From the NCBI GenBank assembly GCA_963779735.1, contig CAVZZJ010000004.1, forward strand, positions 744,001-808,000: a DNA stretch of 64,000 nucleotides, in the 5' to 3' direction. Positions 44,305-52,892 of the stretch are shown one piece after another. This stretch comes from Bog-473 sp963779735. Lineage in GTDB: Bacteria > Actinomycetota > Acidimicrobiia > Acidimicrobiales > RAAP-2. Below the pieces are notes generated by a model. The model did not search any database and was not told where the DNA came from. It saw only the letters and a list, made by a program, of their open reading frames with translations. Position numbers and translations under genes: made by a program. Within the stretch, counting starts at the first letter, position 1, and every line of letters begins with the position of its first letter.

Positions 44305-45448
44305 GAGACGACACCTGCTGGTGACGAACGACTTCCCGCCCAAGGTGGGAGGCATCCAGAGCTACCTGTGGGAGCTGTGGAGGCGCCTCGATCCGGACTC
44401 CTTCGTGGTCCTCACTGCGTCGTCACACGCCGACGCTCCGGCTTTCGATGCCGCCCAGGCGGCGCGCGGGGTCCGCATCGTCCGCGTGCCAGAGCCGATC
44501 CTCTTCTTTCCGACGCCCGGTGCGTTCGCAGAGGTGCGTCGGTGCATCCGCGAGCACGACGTCGATCTCGTCCTCTTCGATCCGGCCCTCCCGCTCGGAC
44601 TCCTCGGTCCACGGGTCGGCGTGCCCTACGGCGTCATCCTTCACGGAGCCGAGGTCACCGTGCCGGGCCGGGTCCCCGGAGCCCGGTCGGTGCTGACCAG
44701 GGTGTTGCGCGGCTCGTCGCTGGTCGTCTCGGCGGGTCCCTACCCGGCGGCCGAGGCGCGCCGTGCGGCCGGCGCCATCGCCGCCCCCATCGTCGAGGTG
44801 CCGCCCGGCGTCGACACCTCGGCCATCACGTCGCTGCGGGCCCCCCAACGCCGCGCCGCCCGCGCACGGCTCGGCCTGCCCACCACCGGTCCGCTGGTGG
44901 TCAGCGTCAGCCGGCTGGTGCCCCGCAAGGGCATGGACGTGCTCATCGCCGCGGCCGGACGGCTGGTGCCCTCCTATCCCGACCTGACGGTGGCCATCGC
45001 CGGAGAGGGCCGCGAGGCGGAGCGGCTCGGGCGGCAGGCCGCCTCCAGTCCGGCCGCGGTCACCCTGCTCGGCCGGGTGAGCGACGACGACCGCGCCGCG
45101 CTGCTCGGCGCGGCCGACGTCTTCGTGATGGCGTGCCGCAACCGCTGGCTGGGCCTCGAGCAGGAGGGGTTCGGCATCGTCTTTTTGGAGGCTGCCGCCG
45201 CGGGAACGCCCCAGATCGCCGGCGACAGCGGCGGAGCGGCCGATGCGGTGGTGCACGGAGTGACGGGGCTAGTCGTGGACCAGCCGGACGAGCCGGGGTG
45301 CGTGGCGACGGCCCTGCGCACGCTGCTGGCGGATCCCAAGCTGCGACGGCGTATGGCCGCGGCCGGCCGCGCCCGCGTCTCGGGATCCTTCGACTATGAC
45401 ATTCTCGCTTCTAGGCTGGCCAGGACCTTGGAGAAAGTGGCAGGCTGA
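44303..45448 (+). CDS. GT4 glycosyltransferase, PimB-like
   Basis: 381 aa from ATG 44303 (GTG 44294 also in frame). GT-B fold: LLVTNDFPPKVGGIQSYLWELW (acceptor-side loop), GVPYGVILHGAEVTVPG, VSVSRLVPRKGMDVLIAAA (donor-domain start) and EQEGFGIVFLEAAAAGTPQIAG (the E-x7-E nucleotide-sugar motif). It closely resembles the mannosyltransferases that add the second mannose to phosphatidylinositol mannosides, but other GDP-Man or UDP-sugar transferases share these motifs. Starts a tight co-directional run (START-like, ROK kinase, LLM, aminotransferase). Confidence 0.85.
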   Translation: MRRHLLVTNDFPPKVGGIQSYLWELWRRLDPDSFVVLTASSHADAPAFDAAQAARGVRIVRVPEPILFFPTPGAFAEVRRCIREHDVDLVLFDPALPLGLLGPRVGVPYGVILHGAEVTVPGRVPGARSVLTRVLRGSSLVVSAGPYPAAEARRAAGAIAAPIVEVPPGVDTSAITSLRAPQRRAARARLGLPTTGPLVVSVSRLVPRKGMDVLIAAAGRLVPSYPDLTVAIAGEGREAERLGRQAASSPAAVTLLGRVSDDDRAALLGAADVFVMACRNRWLGLEQEGFGIVFLEAAAAGTPQIAGDSGGAADAVVHGVTGLVVDQPDEPGCVATALRTLLADPKLRRRMAAAGRARVSGSFDYDILASRLARTLEKVAG

Positions 45449-45518
45449 CGCTCCGCCCCGATACCTCGGGGCGGGACGGCAAGAGATATCAACCCAAAGA
45501 CGAGAGGAACACGAGGCC

Positions 45519-45962
45519 GTGGCCGATCAAGCCACTGAACACATGTCGGTGTCGGCATCGCCGGAGCGGTGCTTCGCCGTCGCCGCGGACATTGAGCGGT
45601 ATCCCGAATGGGCGGCCGACATAAAGGAGGTCGTGGTGGAAGAGCGCGACGACCAAGGGCGACCCGTGCTGGTCACCTTCCGGGCCGCCGCGTTCGGCCG
45701 GAGTGCCAGCTCCACGCTGCGCTACGACTTCTCCCAGGCGCCGCACGTCCTCTCGTGGAAGCTGACCAAGGGCGACATCACCTCCAAGTGGGACGGGAGC
45801 TACGTCTTCGATCCCGACGAGGGAGTCGGGACGGACGTCACGTACCACTTGGAGGCGGAGCTGCGCGTGCCCATTCCGGGCTTCATAAAGAATCGAGCCC
45901 AGAGCCGCGTCATGTCGACGGCCATTCGGGAGCTGAAGGCGCGGGTCGAGTCGTCGTCGTGA
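45519..45962 (+). CDS. SRPBCC / polyketide-cyclase-like protein
   Basis: 147 aa from GTG 45519. TEHMSVSASPERCFAVAADIERYPEWAADIKEVVVEERDDQGRPVLVTF is the START-like cyclase opening, and the C-terminal helix VMSTAIRELKARVESSS is present. Its TGA overlaps GTG of the ROK kinase (GTGA). This order (glycosyltransferase, cyclase-like, ROK) is common in actinobacteria. Probably binds a lipid. Confidence 0.85.
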   Translation: MADQATEHMSVSASPERCFAVAADIERYPEWAADIKEVVVEERDDQGRPVLVTFRAAAFGRSASSTLRYDFSQAPHVLSWKLTKGDITSKWDGSYVFDPDEGVGTDVTYHLEAELRVPIPGFIKNRAQSRVMSTAIRELKARVESSS

Positions 45963-46999
45963 CGTCGGACGCCGGATCCCCGGCGGGCGACGGCATCTCA
46001 TTCGGCATCGACATCGGCGGGACCAAGGTTCTCGGAGTTGCCCTGGACGGCGGCGACCGGGTCGTGGCCGAGTACCGCGTCCCCACTCCGAGGGGCCGGC
46101 ACCGTGCCGAGCAGGTGGGGGGCGGCCCGGGGGAGGGGGGCGAGGTGGCGGCCGTCATCAACGACGTGGTGGCCCAGCTCCGCGCGTCCACCGGCTCCGC
46201 AGCGAGGGGACCCGGTGACGCCGCCCCCGTAGGCATCGGAGTGCCGGGGATGCTGGATCGGCAGGGCAGGCTCCTCGTCTCCCCCAACCTCTCCGACGCG
46301 CAGGGCGTGGACTGGCGGGAGCTGATGGGGGCCCGCCTGGCCGGGCGGAGGCTCGTCATCGAGAACGACGCCAACCTCGCCGTCCTGGCGGAGCACCGGC
46401 TCGGTGCGGCCCGGGGCTACCGGCACGTGGTGATGGTCACGCTGGGGACCGGCATCGGGGGAGGGGTCATCGTCGACGGCCGCGTCCAGGTGGGCGCCAA
46501 CGGCTTCTGCGGGGAGATCGGCCACATGGTGGTCGATCCCGCCGGCCCACCCTGTCCCTGCGGCCGGCGGGGCTGCTGGGAGCGTTTCGCGTCGGGAGGC
46601 GGGTTGGGCCTGCTCGCCCGCGAGGCGGCGCTCGCGGGAAAGCTGCCCGGGGTGGTCTCCCTGGCCGGCGGCGACCCCGAGAGCGTGCGTGGTGAGGACG
46701 TAACGGCGGCCGCCCTGTCCGGAGACGACGACGCCCGCCGCGTCGTAGAGCAGGTCGGTTGGTGGGTCGGGTTCGGGTTGGCCAATCTGGCCAGTGTCCT
46801 CGATCCCGAGTGCTTCGTCCTCGGTGGTGGCGTGGCGAGCGCCGGGGCCCTGCTTCTCGACTCCGCCCGTCGGGCCTACGGGGAGTTGGTCCTCGGGGGC
46901 GTCGCCCGCCCCCCGACGGCCATCGTCGCCGCGCAGTTCGGCGAGCGCGCCGGGGCGGTGGGTGCCGCGTCGGCGGCGCGTCACGGGGGGCTGTGGTGA
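45959..46999 (+). CDS. ROK-family sugar kinase, probable glucokinase
   Basis: 346 aa from GTG 45959. Phosphate-1 motif FGIDIGGTKVLGVALD, catalytic Asp in IENDANLAVLAEHRLGAARG, phosphate-2 VTLGTGIGGGVIVDG and the ROK zinc motif PCPCGRRGCWERFASG. Phosphorylates glucose with ATP or polyphosphate; no DNA-binding domain is attached, so it is an enzyme rather than an Xyl/Nag repressor. Coupled to the upstream SRPBCC gene. Confidence 0.9.
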   Translation: MTSDAGSPAGDGISFGIDIGGTKVLGVALDGGDRVVAEYRVPTPRGRHRAEQVGGGPGEGGEVAAVINDVVAQLRASTGSAARGPGDAAPVGIGVPGMLDRQGRLLVSPNLSDAQGVDWRELMGARLAGRRLVIENDANLAVLAEHRLGAARGYRHVVMVTLGTGIGGGVIVDGRVQVGANGFCGEIGHMVVDPAGPPCPCGRRGCWERFASGGGLGLLAREAALAGKLPGVVSLAGGDPESVRGEDVTAAALSGDDDARRVVEQVGWWVGFGLANLASVLDPECFVLGGGVASAGALLLDSARRAYGELVLGGVARPPTAIVAAQFGERAGAVGAASAARHGGLW

Positions 47000-47030
47000 G
47001 CAGGGCCGGCAGGCCCGAGGCGTGCGGTCG

Positions 47031-47774
47031 GTGATCCGGACCGGTGTCGTACTGCCCATCTTCCGGGAGACACCCGACGACGCGTTCGAAGTGGCCCACC
47101 GGGCGTTCGCCGCCGGGGTGGACGGCGTGTTCTGCTACGACCACCTCTGGCCCTTGGGGGAGCCCGAGCGACCGGCGCTGGCGCCGTTCCCCGTGCTGTC
47201 CACGCTCGCGGCCACGGTCGACATTCCACCGGGCCGAGGCGGCGGGCCGTTCTTCGGGACTCTGGTGGCCCGGGTGGGCCTGGTGCCAGACGCGGTCCTG
47301 CTCGGTCAGTTCGGCGCCCTCGAGCATCTGGCCCCCGGGCGCATCATCGCCGGTCTGGGCACGGGGGACCGACTGAGCGAGGCGGAGAACCGCGCCTACG
47401 GCCTCCCCTTCGCCCCGGCCGCCGAGCGGCGGGCCGACATGGTGGACCTGGCGCGCCAACTGCGCGAGCGCGGCCTCACGGTGTGGTTGGCCGGGGGCCC
47501 TCGAGCGCGGGTAATTGAGGTCAGGGCGGCCGGCGTGGCGCTCAACGTCTGGGATGCCCGACCGGCCCTGGTGGCCAGCCGGTCGCAGGGGCCAGAAGCG
47601 GTGGAGGTCACCTGGAGTGGGCCCCCGCCGGCGCCGTCGACCCTGGCCGAGACGGTGCGCGGGCTGGCGGGCGCCGGTGCCACCTGGGTCGTCTTCGGCT
47701 GGCCGGTCGACCTTGACGAGGTGGTGGCCGCGGCCCGCGTGGCATCGTCGGGGGAGCCCGAGGCGCAGCCGTAG
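47031..47774 (+). CDS. LLM-class oxidoreductase (probably F420-dependent)
   Basis: 247 aa from GTG 47031 (GTG 47022 also in frame). VVLPIFRETPDDAFEVAHRAFAAGVDGVFCYDHLWPLGEPERPALAPFPVLSTLAATV is a luciferase-like start, with LAPGRIIAGLGTGDRLSEAENRAYG as the cofactor-binding segment. It is shorter than the usual 300-350 aa, so part of the barrel is trimmed. The next gene follows 9 bp later. Confidence 0.82.
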   Translation: MIRTGVVLPIFRETPDDAFEVAHRAFAAGVDGVFCYDHLWPLGEPERPALAPFPVLSTLAATVDIPPGRGGGPFFGTLVARVGLVPDAVLLGQFGALEHLAPGRIIAGLGTGDRLSEAENRAYGLPFAPAAERRADMVDLARQLRERGLTVWLAGGPRARVIEVRAAGVALNVWDARPALVASRSQGPEAVEVTWSGPPPAPSTLAETVRGLAGAGATWVVFGWPVDLDEVVAAARVASSGEPEAQP

Positions 47775-47783
47775 ACTCCCCAG

Positions 47784-48998
47784 ATGGAATTCCGCCGGAT
47801 CAACGGGCTGCCGCCCTACGTCTTCGCCACCATCGACGGCCTGAAGGACGCGTCACGGCGAGCCGGCCGTGACGTCATCGACCTCGGGTTCGGCAACCCG
47901 GACCTGCCCTCGCCCGAGGTCGCCGTGGACAAGCTGGCCGAGGCGGCCCACAACCCAAGAAACCATCGCTACTCCGCCTCACGCGGCATACCCAAGCTGC
48001 GCAGCGCCATCACCGACTTGTACCTGCGCAAGTTCGGGGTCGAGCTCGATCCCGAGACCGAGGTGGTCACCACCATCGGGGCCAAGGAAGGCTTCTCGCA
48101 CCTCATGTGGGTCCTCGTCGGGCCGGGGGACACCGCACTGGTTCCCTCCCCGTCGTATCCCATCCACATCTGGGGCCCGCTGTTCGCCGGGGCGGACGTT
48201 CGACAGGTCCCCCTCAGGGGTCCCTCGGTGGACGTGGACGGGTCGGGCACCCCCGATCCCGGCGACGACTTCTTCGACGGGCTCATGCACGCCTGGGAGG
48301 AGTCGTGGCCCAAGCCCCGCGTCATCGTGCTCTCGTTTCCCCACAACCCGACCACGGCCTGTGTCGATCTGTCGTTCATGGAGCGTCTCGTGGCGTTCGC
48401 CCGCGAGCACGAGGTGGTCCTGGTGCACGACTTCGCGTACGCCGACCTCGGCTTCGACGGCTACGACCCGCCATCCATCTTGCAGGTGCCGGGGGCCAAG
48501 GACGTCGCCGTGGAGCTCTACACGATGACCAAGTCGTTCTCCATGGCCGGGTGGCGCGTCGGCTTCGTGGTGGGCAACCCCGAGATCGTCCAGGCGCTGA
48601 CCAAGCTCAAGACGTATCTCGACTACGGCACGTTCCAGCCCATTCAGATCGCGGCCATCGTGGCCATGAACGAGGCGCCGGACTACCCGCGCGAGATCAA
48701 CCAGATCTACCGGTCGCGGCGCGACGCCTTGTGCGACGGCCTCAACCGCATCGGCTGGCAGCTCGTACCGCCCAAGGGGACGATGTTCGTCTGGGCTTCC
48801 ATCCCGGAGCCCTACCGTGAGATGGGCTCGCTCGAGTTCGCCAAGCACCTGATCAACGAGGCCGACGTCGCCACCTCGCCCGGCGTGGGGTTCGGTCCCG
48901 GCGGCGACGGCCACGTGCGGTTCGCCCTCATCGAGAACGAGCAGCGCATCGGTCAGGCCGTACGGAACCTGCGGGGCGCACTGACCAAACTGGGTTAG
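47784..48998 (+). CDS. Class I/II PLP aminotransferase (AlaC-like)
   Basis: 404 aa. VIDLGFGNPDLPSPEVAVDKL, RYSASRGIPKLRSAITDLY, then PLP residues: FPHNPTTACVD, VHDFAYADLGFDGY and the Schiff-base Lys in YTMTKSFSMAGWRVGFVVG. The ending GDGHVRFALIENEQRIGQAVRNL matches glutamate-pyruvate/alanine aminotransferases of the AlaC group. Followed by a hairpin terminator shared with the convergent SMP-30 gene. Confidence 0.9.
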   Translation: MEFRRINGLPPYVFATIDGLKDASRRAGRDVIDLGFGNPDLPSPEVAVDKLAEAAHNPRNHRYSASRGIPKLRSAITDLYLRKFGVELDPETEVVTTIGAKEGFSHLMWVLVGPGDTALVPSPSYPIHIWGPLFAGADVRQVPLRGPSVDVDGSGTPDPGDDFFDGLMHAWEESWPKPRVIVLSFPHNPTTACVDLSFMERLVAFAREHEVVLVHDFAYADLGFDGYDPPSILQVPGAKDVAVELYTMTKSFSMAGWRVGFVVGNPEIVQALTKLKTYLDYGTFQPIQIAAIVAMNEAPDYPREINQIYRSRRDALCDGLNRIGWQLVPPKGTMFVWASIPEPYREMGSLEFAKHLINEADVATSPGVGFGPGGDGHVRFALIENEQRIGQAVRNLRGALTKLG

Positions 48999-49037
48999 GC
49001 CCGCCAAACTGGGCCGCCAAAATGGGCCGCCAAACAG

Positions 49038-49070
49038 GGACAGGCCGGCCGGGATAGGCCGGCTTTGTCC
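49038..49070. terminator. Bidirectional hairpin terminator
   Basis: A GGACAGGCCGGC arm pairs with GCCGGCTTTGTCC across a short loop, just after the aminotransferase stop and before the convergent SMP-30 gene. Three GGGCCGCCAAA-like repeats precede it (49008-49035). Confidence 0.65.
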
Positions 49071-49084
49071 GATGGCGTTGAGGG

Positions 49085-49966
49085 TCAGGGCAGGCCGGCC
49101 CCCGGCACCGAGGTGTCGGCCCGCTCTATGGCGCCGTTGCGTTCGACTCTGGCCTTGGCCTCCTCGGACGTCGGGGCGGTGACCAGGTAGAGGGTCGTGC
49201 GGTCCGGGCCTCCGAGCATGCAGGCGTAGCAGTTCTGGCTGGTGGAGACCCGCTCGACGATGGCACCCCCCTCGGCCACCCGCACGCACTCGGGGCCGAA
49301 GGCGTTGGCCACCCAGACGGTGCCGTCGGCGCACAGGCAGATGCCGTCGGGGGCGATGCCGGGCGGCGCGGCCCACTGACGCCGCCCGCTGAGCGTCCCG
49401 TCGGGCCCGCGGTCGAACGCGCTGAGCACACCGCCCATCGACTCGGCGATGATCAGCAACGCGCCGTCGTCGGTGATGACGGCGCCGTTGGGAAACGCCA
49501 GGTCGGTCGCTGCCTCATGGCTGGTGCCGTCCGGGTCCACCCGCACCAGTGACGTGGTGGGCCGTGTGGTCGTGAGGTCGAGTGTTCCGTCGTAAATGCG
49601 CTCGAGGTCGAAGCCGAAGTTCCCGGCGTAGGCCTGCCCGTTGGCAGCCACCACCATGTCGTTGGCGTACCCCTTCGCCCAGGGCGCGAGCTCCCCGTGA
49701 CGCACCAAGGTCCCGTCCGGCTCGCGGCGCAAGATGGCCTGATCGAGGCGGGAGTTGATGAGCAGACGTCCGTCCGGCAGCCAGCCCAGGCCGGCCGGCT
49801 CCCCGTCGAAGGCCACCTCGGTCCTTCGCTCGCCCCCCGTGGACACGGAGAAGACGGCGTGATCGAAGAAGTCCGAGTACCAGAGGCGCCCGTCGTGCCA
49901 GCGGGGACACTCGCCGAAGCAGAGCCCCGAAACGAACGGCTCGGCGACGGCCGATTGGATGGGCAT
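49085..49966 (-). CDS. SMP-30/gluconolactonase/LRE family protein
   Basis: 293 aa from ATG 49966 (AAGGAGG upstream). Six-bladed propeller: FVSGLCFGECPRWHDGRLWYSDFF supplies the metal-binding Glu, WAKGYANDMVVAANGQAYAGNFGFD a conserved Asn, and GIAPDGICLCADGTVWVANAFG the Asp. These coordinate a divalent metal for lactone hydrolysis. No signal peptide. Possibly acts on sugar lactones. Confidence 0.9.
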   Translation of the reverse strand: MPIQSAVAEPFVSGLCFGECPRWHDGRLWYSDFFDHAVFSVSTGGERRTEVAFDGEPAGLGWLPDGRLLINSRLDQAILRREPDGTLVRHGELAPWAKGYANDMVVAANGQAYAGNFGFDLERIYDGTLDLTTTRPTTSLVRVDPDGTSHEAATDLAFPNGAVITDDGALLIIAESMGGVLSAFDRGPDGTLSGRRQWAAPPGIAPDGICLCADGTVWVANAFGPECVRVAEGGAIVERVSTSQNCYACMLGGPDRTTLYLVTAPTSEEAKARVERNGAIERADTSVPGAGLP

Positions 49967-50100
49967 GGCGCTGACCTCCTTGAGGACCCCCCGGGGCCCG
50001 GTACCGCAGTTCAGCACATCGCCCCGCCGCCCGTTGCCCCTTTGCCCGTCGCCCGTGACACGCCCAGGCGGGGCCAGGGTGTCAGGGCTACGTTGGACCG

Positions 50101-50814
50101 GTGACGTACTGGGTGCTCAAGGTGATCCTCACCCCGATCTTCCGAGTGCTCTGGAGGATCCGGGTGGAGGGCCGGGAGAACATTCCCACCTCGGGCGCGG
50201 CCGTGCTGGCCGCCAACCACCAGTCCTTCTGCGATTCGTTCTTCATCCCGCTCGCGGTGAGGCGGCGGGTGACGTTCTTGGCCAAGGCGGAGTACTTCGA
50301 CTCCAAGAGGACGGCATGGTTCTTCCGCGCCGTCGGGCAGATCCCCATTCGCCGGGGCGGCGGCAGCGACAGCGAGCGGGCACTCGAGACGGCCCGCACC
50401 GACGTGCTGGGACGGGGCCGGATCCTGTGCATCTATCCCGAGGGGACGCGCTCGGTCGACGCGTTCGTCCACAAGGGCCGCACCGGCGTCACCCGGATGT
50501 CGCGTGAGTGCGGGGTTCCCGTGATCCCGGTCGGCGTGGTGGGGACGGTCGAGGTGCAGCCGGTCGATTCGTACTTCCTGCGCCCCTTCAAGAGGGTGAC
50601 CATCCGCTTCGGCTCGCCCATGCAGATGCCGGGTCCGCGGAACCCCGACGATCCGCTGGAGGGGCACGACCACGCCGAGTGCCGGTCGTTCACCGATCGC
50701 CTGATGCACGAGATCGCCCGCCTCTCCGAGCGTGAGTACGTTGACGAGTACGTGCCGTCACGTGCCCCGACCACGCCGACGTCGCGATCGATGCGGCGGC
50801 TCGGGCCGGTGTGA
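50101..50814 (+). CDS. plsC: 1-acyl-sn-glycerol-3-phosphate acyltransferase (PlsC-like)
   Basis: 237 aa from GTG 50101. Acyltransferase block I NHQSFCDSFFIPLA (H-x4-D), block II FRAVGQIPIRRGG, block III CIYPEGTRS, block IV VPVIPVGVVGT. Transfers an acyl chain to lysophosphatidate in membrane lipid synthesis. The N-terminal VLKVILTPIFRVLWRI is a membrane-associated helix. Confidence 0.92.
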   Translation: MTYWVLKVILTPIFRVLWRIRVEGRENIPTSGAAVLAANHQSFCDSFFIPLAVRRRVTFLAKAEYFDSKRTAWFFRAVGQIPIRRGGGSDSERALETARTDVLGRGRILCIYPEGTRSVDAFVHKGRTGVTRMSRECGVPVIPVGVVGTVEVQPVDSYFLRPFKRVTIRFGSPMQMPGPRNPDDPLEGHDHAECRSFTDRLMHEIARLSEREYVDEYVPSRAPTTPTSRSMRRLGPV

Positions 50815-50827
50815 GGGTCAGGCCGCA

Positions 50828-50869
50828 CCGAAACAGCCTATTTACACCGTCCGAAACAGCCTGTTTACA
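50828..50869. repeat. 19-bp direct repeat upstream of ACT gene
   Basis: CCGAAACAGCCTATTTACA (50828-50846) and CCGAAACAGCCTGTTTACA (50851-50869) differ at one base, 23 bp apart, ending 22 bp before the ACT ATG. Position and near identity suggest a regulator-binding pair or duplicated promoter element. Confidence 0.75.
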
Positions 50870-50891
50870 TTGATGGCCTAGCCTCTGGCGG

Positions 50892-51161
50892 ATGGCCGGC
50901 TACGTCGTACGCATCTCCCTGCCCGACCGTCCGGGCGCGTTGGGGTTGGTGGCCAGCCGCATCGGGGCAGTGGGTGGCGACATCGTCGCCATCCACATCC
51001 TTGAGCGGGTGGATGACAACGCGATCGACGAGTTCGTCGTCGAGCTCCCGGGCGCGCAACTCGTGCCGCTCCTGCGCAACGAGATCCACGAGGTGGACGG
51101 CGCCGAGGTGCTCGACGTCTCGCCCCTACCCGCTACCTCGTCCCCGCCCGCTCCGTCGTAG
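50892..51161 (+). CDS. ACT-domain protein
   Basis: 89 aa from ATG 50892. MAGYVVRISLPDRPGALGLVASRIGAVGGDIVAIHILER is an ACT ligand-binding domain with the conserved Gly pair at the strand 1-helix 1 junction, where amino acids bind. No catalytic domain is attached, so it may act as a stand-alone regulator. Its 3' end overlaps that of the convergent SufR-like gene by 29 bp. Confidence 0.85.
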   Translation: MAGYVVRISLPDRPGALGLVASRIGAVGGDIVAIHILERVDDNAIDEFVVELPGAQLVPLLRNEIHEVDGAEVLDVSPLPATSSPPAPS

Positions 51162-51801
51162 GCGGGGCGATGCGGTAGGCGCACACGTGGGCGCCGTCCA
51201 TGAGATGGGCCACCCGCTCGACGCGCGCGCCGGGCAGCGCGTCGCGGATGAACGAGAGCTCGCTGGAGCATGCCTGGGAGAACCCGTGCGCCACCGTCAG
51301 GATGGCGCAGTTGTGCTCGGTGACGAGCCAGCTCCCGTCCTCCTGGCGCGTGGCGTCGGCCAGGTAGCCGTCCTCGTCGAGGATGGCCGCGAGTGCGGCC
51401 ACCTGCTCGTCGAAGGAGAGGTGGGCCAAGCGGGGGAGGGCACCGTCGACCCGCCGCCGCCGCCGCTGCTCGAACAGGGCGTCGACCTGTGCGCCGTCTG
51501 GCCCTCCTAAATAGCCGAGCAGCTCGGTGGTGAGATCGCCGTAGCGCTTCGGGTAGAGCGCCTCGGCGGCCGCCGTCAGCGTGTAGGTGTAGGCCGGACG
51601 GCCGCGGCGGGTGGCCCCCCCCACCGTGTCGCGCGCCAGCAGCCCGTCCTCCTCTAAGTGGGACAGCTGCATGCGGATGGCCGCCGCAGTGAGCCCGAGG
51701 GCGTGCGCCACCGCGCTCGCTCCGAGCGGCCCGTTGCGCTTGAGCAGGTTGAGAATGGCTCGACGGGTCGTCGGCAGGGTGTCGAGCGGGGTCTCGGTCA
51801 T
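51133..51801 (-). CDS. SufR-like iron-sulfur transcriptional regulator
   Basis: 222 aa from ATG 51801. Winged helix TRRAILNLLKRNGPLGASAVAHALGLTAAAIRMQLSHLEEDGLLARD; C-terminal ligands in HNCAILTVAHGFSQACSSEL and a distant AHVCAYRI give three cysteines, the SufR-type cluster site. It overlaps queA by ATGA. It may sense Fe-S status and control this operon or a suf operon elsewhere; no suf genes are in the window. Confidence 0.82.
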   Translation of the reverse strand: MTETPLDTLPTTRRAILNLLKRNGPLGASAVAHALGLTAAAIRMQLSHLEEDGLLARDTVGGATRRGRPAYTYTLTAAAEALYPKRYGDLTTELLGYLGGPDGAQVDALFEQRRRRRVDGALPRLAHLSFDEQVAALAAILDEDGYLADATRQEDGSWLVTEHNCAILTVAHGFSQACSSELSFIRDALPGARVERVAHLMDGAHVCAYRIAPPTTERAGTR

Positions 51802-52892
51802 GGCACGATCAGATGGACGTCGCCGAACTCGTGCCACAGGTAGCCCCCGTCGAGGGCGGCGGCGTAGGAGGCTTCGAGGAGTGGGCGGCCGGCGATCGCC
51901 TCCAACATGGCCAGATGGGAAGCCTCGGGCTCGTGCCATCCGGTCAGGAAGCCGTCGATGGAGCGGACCGGGTGGTCCGGGGTCACCACCGTCTGCGTCC
52001 AGCCGTCGCCCGGGTGCACCTGCCCGTGCTCGTCGACCACCGTCTCGAGGGCACGGACCACGGTGGTCCCCACGGCGACGACGCGACCGCCCCGGCGGTG
52101 GGCGTCGTTGACCCGGTGTGCCGTCGAGGAGGACACGCGGAAGTACTCGGCGTAGGGCGGCTCGTTCGCCTCCAACGACGCCACCCCGGTGTGCAGGAGC
52201 AGGGGCGCCACGCCGACCCCCTTGGCCACCAGACGGGTCAGCACCTCGGGGGTGAACGGTCTTCCCGCGCTGGGCATTTCGGCCGATCCCGGCTCGGTGA
52301 CGTAGACGTTCTGGTAGGCCGAGAGGGGATGGCTGCCCCGCACGTACCCGTAGCGGATCGGCCGCCCGTTGCGGGCCAGGTAGGCGTGCAACGGCTCGGG
52401 GGTGTCAATCAGGGAGACCCAGAGACGCACGCCGACCCCCGCCGGCCCGGGCGCATACGGCGCGAGGAGCCGCGCCCCACCACCACCGGCGAGCGCAATG
52501 CTCGATCCGACGTCGGCGCCGAGGAAGGCCTCGCCCTCCCACCGCACCTCCAGCGTCCACAGCCCGGCGGGCAGCTGGGTGGAGAGATGGACCTGCACGC
52601 TGCGTCCGTCGTCGGAGGTGCCGTCGACCTCCGCCGCCAGGGTGCCCGACGTGTTGAGGACGACCAGGTCGCCTTCGTCCAAGAAGCGGGGGAGCTCCGA
52701 GAAGTGGGTGTGCACCAGCGAGCCGTCACCCTTGTGGGCCACCAGCATGCGCACGGCATCGCGGGTCATCCCTCGGGCCTCGGGAGGCGACGGGGCCTCC
52801 AGCTCGGGCGGAAGCTCGAACCTGAGCGGGTGCAGCCGGGGAAGGGCGGGCCGGGCTCCGGCCATCCCCGCCGTGGCCGTCACGGCGCTCAC
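51798..52892 (-). CDS. queA: S-adenosylmethionine:tRNA ribosyltransferase-isomerase (QueA)
   Basis: 364 aa. RFELPPELEAPSPPEARGMTRDAVRMLV, FLDEGDLVVLNTSGTLAAEV and the C-terminal VVAVGTTVVRALETV, SIDGFLTGWHEPEASHLAMLEAIAG are QueA blocks. Makes epoxyqueuosine in tRNA from preQ1 and SAM. Overlaps both neighbours by ATGA (SDR upstream, SufR-like downstream). The sequence is divergent from model QueA, so it could be a paralogue. Confidence 0.85.
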   Translation of the reverse strand: MSAVTATAGMAGARPALPRLHPLRFELPPELEAPSPPEARGMTRDAVRMLVAHKGDGSLVHTHFSELPRFLDEGDLVVLNTSGTLAAEVDGTSDDGRSVQVHLSTQLPAGLWTLEVRWEGEAFLGADVGSSIALAGGGGARLLAPYAPGPAGVGVRLWVSLIDTPEPLHAYLARNGRPIRYGYVRGSHPLSAYQNVYVTEPGSAEMPSAGRPFTPEVLTRLVAKGVGVAPLLLHTGVASLEANEPPYAEYFRVSSSTAHRVNDAHRRGGRVVAVGTTVVRALETVVDEHGQVHPGDGWTQTVVTPDHPVRSIDGFLTGWHEPEASHLAMLEAIAGRPLLEASYAAALDGGYLWHEFGDVHLIVP

